From an uncultured Pseudomonadota bacterium (GTDB lineage: Bacteria; Pseudomonadota; Gammaproteobacteria; Steroidobacterales; Steroidobacteraceae): a DNA stretch of 33,779 nt. Where the stretch lies: contig CAIKMS010000027.1 of the NCBI GenBank assembly GCA_903828595.1, positions 1 to 33,779 on the forward strand, in the 5' to 3' direction. Of the stretch, positions 31,401 to 33,779 are shown in pieces. A model generated the notes under the pieces. The model was not told the origin of the DNA and searched no databases. It worked only from the letters and a program-made list of their open reading frames with translations. Within the stretch, counting starts at the first letter, position 1. Each line of letters opens with the position of its first letter. The translations under genes and the position numbers were made by a program.

Positions 31401-32377
31401 GTGATGCAAGCTCTAAAATCTTAGCAACCGCGCCGGTGCTGCGGGCAGCGGTGATTGGCGTGGGGTACCTGGGACGCTTTCATGCCCAAAAGTATGCCTC
31501 AATGCGCGCCTGTCAGTTGTTGGGCGTGGCTGATAAAGACGCACCAACCGCGCAGCGAGTCGCCGCCGAACTGGGTACGTCTGCCTGTACCGACTGGCGT
31601 GAATTGTTGGGGCAGGTGGATCTGGTCTCCATTGCTACACCCACCCCGCTGCACTTTGAGGTGGCCTTAGCTTTCCTGAAGTCCGGTGCGCATGTTTTGG
31701 TTGAGAAACCGATCACCACCACCGTGGCTCAAGCCCGCGAGCTGATTGACTGTGCCCAAGCCCACGGTCGGGTACTGCAGGTAGGTCACTTAGAGCGCTT
31801 TAATTCAGCGGTGCAGGCGATCGAGGGCATTATCACCCGGCCACGCTTTATCGAGTCCCATCGGTTAGCGCCGTTTCGAGCGCGCGGCACGGACGTGAGC
31901 GTGGTACTGGATTTGATGATTCACGATATTGATCTGATTCAGTCAGTGGTACGCGCGCCTATAGAAAGTATTGATGCGGTGGGCTCGCGCGTGTTTTCCG
32001 ATGATCTGGACATCGCTAACGCTAGACTGCATTTTGCTGGCGGCTGCGTGGCTAATGTCACCGCCAGCCGAGTCAGTCTGAAAATGGAGCGTAAGCTTCG
32101 AATCTTTCAAGACGACTCGTATCTATCGGTGGATCTGCAGCAAAAAGTACTGACCGTCATCCGCCGGGGCGAGGCACCACCGGTCGGTGAGATGCCACAG
32201 GTCAGTATCGATGAGCGCAGCTACGAGCAAGGTGATGCGCTTTTGGAGGAAATCAAAGCCTTCGTTGAATCCATTCAAACCGGTAAGCCGCCCCTGGTAG
32301 GCGGCGCTGAAGGGTTGGCCGCGCTGGAAACCGCAACGCGTATCGCGCAACTGGTAGAGGCCTCGGCAAAAGCCTAA
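31397..32377 (+). CDS. Gfo/Idh/MocA-family NAD(P)-dependent oxidoreductase (GnnA-like)
   Basis: A 326-residue oxidoreductase. The Rossmann motif is IGVGYLGRFHA (Gly21, Gly23, Gly26), followed by EKPIT (103-107) with the catalytic Lys and a C-terminal beta sheet domain including SHRLAPFRARGTDVSVVLDL and MIHDIDLI. The wording of these motifs recalls GnnA-type enzymes that oxidise UDP-GlcNAc at C3 on the way to a diamino-sugar lipid A precursor, but the aminotransferase partner (GnnB) is not in the window, so this is inference. Its last four bases overlap the end of the convergent TPR gene. Upstream, an 18-codon ORF overlaps its start. Confidence 0.85.
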   Translation: MSDASSKILATAPVLRAAVIGVGYLGRFHAQKYASMRACQLLGVADKDAPTAQRVAAELGTSACTDWRELLGQVDLVSIATPTPLHFEVALAFLKSGAHVLVEKPITTTVAQARELIDCAQAHGRVLQVGHLERFNSAVQAIEGIITRPRFIESHRLAPFRARGTDVSVVLDLMIHDIDLIQSVVRAPIESIDAVGSRVFSDDLDIANARLHFAGGCVANVTASRVSLKMERKLRIFQDDSYLSVDLQQKVLTVIRRGEAPPVGEMPQVSIDERSYEQGDALLEEIKAFVESIQTGKPPLVGGAEGLAALETATRIAQLVEASAKA

Positions 32378-33252
32378 AACTTAGGCGCATCCGGCAAACT
32401 TAACTGGCGCTTTAGTTGATCCAACAGCCATTGGTGCTCAGGGGCGGGGGGCTGGTAGGTTTTTAAGGTATCAATCGCCTGAGCAGGCTTACCCTCCCAG
32501 TGTGCAAGGTAGGCCGCGCACAGGCGATCGTAGTGCTCTATCGACTCCGGGCTATCACTAACGCGTTGGCATTGGGTGCGTGCATTCGTCGCATCGTGGC
32601 TTTGCAGGTAGGCGATCGATAAGAGCGCACGCAAGTCGGCTTCTTCAGGACTGAGCCTGCCACCGGCACGATAACCGGTGTGCAACGCTTGCCACTGCGG
32701 TAGCTGGGTTAAGGCTTGCCGGTAGGTCTGGACCGCTGCTTGCGGCTCACTGTTCATCAAATACGAAGCGCCTAAGTCCCAATACGCCGCCATATCCAGC
32801 GCCGATTGTTGAAGACGGATTTGCGCTGAGCGTTTGAGATCTGCGTAACGATGAAGTTCTAGCAGTAGATTGCGGTAATCCCGTTGACCTAAACCGGGTT
32901 CTGCTGCCATCGATTGGTTAAAGGCGCGCAAGGCTTCTTCTGTATGGTTTTGCTGCGCCTGGATACGACCCAGTGAGTACCAAGCCCTTGCCCGACTCGG
33001 ATAGTCTTTAAAAAGGATGACAGGCCAGGTAACGCGCGGATAGTCCGTCGCATAGCGTTGATAAAGAGCGGCTGCCGCCTCTAAGTGGCCGTCTTTCCAC
33101 TGTTGCCTGGCATCTAAGACTTGCGCCAGGTAGCGTGCTTGCCTTTCATAGAGCCCATAGGCGCACAGTGCCAGTGCGTGCGCCAACAGCAAAAAAATCA
33201 CAACGATCCTGTGGCGCGAGGGAACCTTCAATAGGCAGAACACGCGACGCAC
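32374..33252 (-). CDS. Membrane-anchored tetratricopeptide repeat protein
   Basis: A 292-residue protein with an N-terminal transmembrane or signal segment (IVVIFLLLAHALALCAYGLY, about 16-35) followed by TPR-like helices (EAAAALYQRYATDYP, RAWYSLGRIQAQQNHTEEALRAF, AAYWDLGASYLMNSEPQAAVQTYRQAL, and AQCIDTLKTY-like repeat near the end). It likely sits in the periplasm and mediates protein contacts. The only plausible start is GTG 33252 (MRRVFCLL); no ATG and no clear ribosome site are present. It begins 21 bp after the patatin/Omp85 gene on the same strand, suggesting co-transcription and a link to outer-membrane function. Confidence 0.8.
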   Translation of the reverse strand: MRRVFCLLKVPSRHRIVVIFLLLAHALALCAYGLYERQARYLAQVLDARQQWKDGHLEAAAALYQRYATDYPRVTWPVILFKDYPSRARAWYSLGRIQAQQNHTEEALRAFNQSMAAEPGLGQRDYRNLLLELHRYADLKRSAQIRLQQSALDMAAYWDLGASYLMNSEPQAAVQTYRQALTQLPQWQALHTGYRAGGRLSPEEADLRALLSIAYLQSHDATNARTQCQRVSDSPESIEHYDRLCAAYLAHWEGKPAQAIDTLKTYQPPAPEHQWLLDQLKRQLSLPDAPKF

Positions 33253-33273
33253 AGGACAGCTTAGATGGGCAAC

Positions 33274-33779
33274 TTAGGGCCTGCCTATATAGAAATACAG
33301 GGAGTTTTGCCCGGCGCGCGAATGACCTAAGGCCAAATAGAAAGGTCCCAGCGCTGACTCCGCCGACAAGAATAAGGATCCGGCGCCGATACGAAGATCG
33401 CCGGGTACTACGAATTGAGTGACATTAGAGCCCAGGGGGTTTACCCGGTCACGCACATTAGCGCCCTCTAAGGAGGCGCCTATAAACAGTCCCGGCAGCA
33501 ACGATCCGGCCGAGGCGACTCGAGTTCGGGCAATGGCGCGCACAAAATCTACGCGATTGGCTAAAAGCTGGTCTTCACGTAAGCCCGACAGGTTAAGAAA
33601 TCCGCCCAGCTCAAAGGCACGATAGATAGGCAACGAACTTCCGGCTGAACTTTGGACTCGACCGGTGAGGTAGATACTGGCAGGACCGTAGCCGAAAGCC
33701 TGACTTACGCTGGCCGTTACGCGATTGTACGAACCGCTAGCCCCTAAGGTGGGACGAATCAACTCGCTGTCAAAACGCA
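33274..33779 (-). CDS. Patatin-like phospholipase with Omp85-type barrel, C-terminal part (partial)
   Basis: The last 168 residues of a protein that runs off the window's right edge. The sequence is typical outer-membrane beta barrel: alternating strands with RAFELGGFLNLSGLREDQLL, GLFIGASLEGANV, SLFLSAESALGPFYLALGHS and a C-terminal SLYFYIGRP ending near an aromatic/proline. The FLNLSGLREDQLL segment and the final LGPFYLALGHS...FYIGRP are characteristic of PlpD-like patatins fused to a BamA-type (surface antigen) barrel. The patatin catalytic domain and start are not in the window. It is followed by the TPR gene 21 bp downstream. Confidence 0.8.
   Translation of the reverse strand, partial: RFDSELIRPTLGASGSYNRVTASVSQAFGYGPASIYLTGRVQSSAGSSLPIYRAFELGGFLNLSGLREDQLLANRVDFVRAIARTRVASAGSLLPGLFIGASLEGANVRDRVNPLGSNVTQFVVPGDLRIGAGSLFLSAESALGPFYLALGHSRAGQNSLYFYIGRP

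Noticed and set aside
1..33779. tRNA genes
   Set aside because: No T-loop GTTCGANTC paired with acceptor and anticodon stems was found by eye on either strand; a covariance-model scan would be decisive.

Overview
The window reads as a chromosomal segment of a gammaproteobacterium. The basis is gene content and order: an SRP RNA gene directly upstream of dnaX-ybaB-recR, orn divergent from an M48 protease/rsgA pair, ppsA divergent from its regulator ppsR, and yqiB-type (DUF1249), prc and ygiD-type genes. This combination recalls Xanthomonadales/Nevskiales-like lineages, but that placement is inference and no rRNA or other phylogenetic marker is present. Most of the window is GC-rich. The first ~5 kb is visibly AT-richer and begins with the tail of an IS3-type transposase, so that end looks more accessory.

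Layout. 1-5 kb: IS end, a large HelD/UvrD-like helicase with an embedded nuclease-like domain and three C4 zinc fingers (-), a small membrane protein (-), and an N-formylglutamate amidohydrolase-family gene (+) behind a good promoter/operator. 5-9.5 kb: a possible 36-residue lipoprotein, a DOPA-dioxygenase-like enzyme, a DUF2147 protein, a lipoprotein, a repeat- and hairpin-rich gap, a secreted M28 peptidase and a cupin. 9.5-14 kb: a hydroxyproline catabolic cluster made of two back-to-back gene pairs: M24 prolidase-like peptidase plus D-amino-acid/D-hydroxyproline dehydrogenase (-), and DapA-family deaminase plus 4-hydroxyproline epimerase (+). Together with the exported M28 peptidase it could serve use of Pro/Hyp-rich (collagen-type) peptides. 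14-17.6 kb: SRP RNA, dnaX, ybaB/ebfC, recR and a GNAT acetyltransferase.

17.6-18.3 kb is a 727-bp gene-free gap with repeats, several hairpins and two minus-strand terminators, where a small RNA could hide. 18.3-24.9 kb: rsgA and M48 protease (-), orn and a GFA-family protein (+), ppsA (-) and ppsR (+), the last two forming an enzyme/regulator pair. 25-31 kb: a DUF1249 gene whose transcript may be leaderless, an unrecognised coiled-coil gene behind it, prc (-), two small membrane proteins, and an HDOD-GGDEF protein whose GGDEF active site is degenerate. 31.2-33.8 kb: a GnnA-like Gfo/Idh/MocA oxidoreductase possibly coupled to an 18-codon upstream ORF, a TPR protein, and the C-terminus of a patatin/Omp85-type outer-membrane protein that runs off the end.

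No CRISPR array, tRNA, rRNA, prophage or complete transposon was seen, and I do not see a clearly new multi-gene system. The best leads are the degenerate GGDEF domain, the structured 17.85-18.16 kb gap, the nuclease-like insert in the helicase, the compact hydroxyproline locus, the DUF1249/coiled-coil pair and the two very small ORFs.
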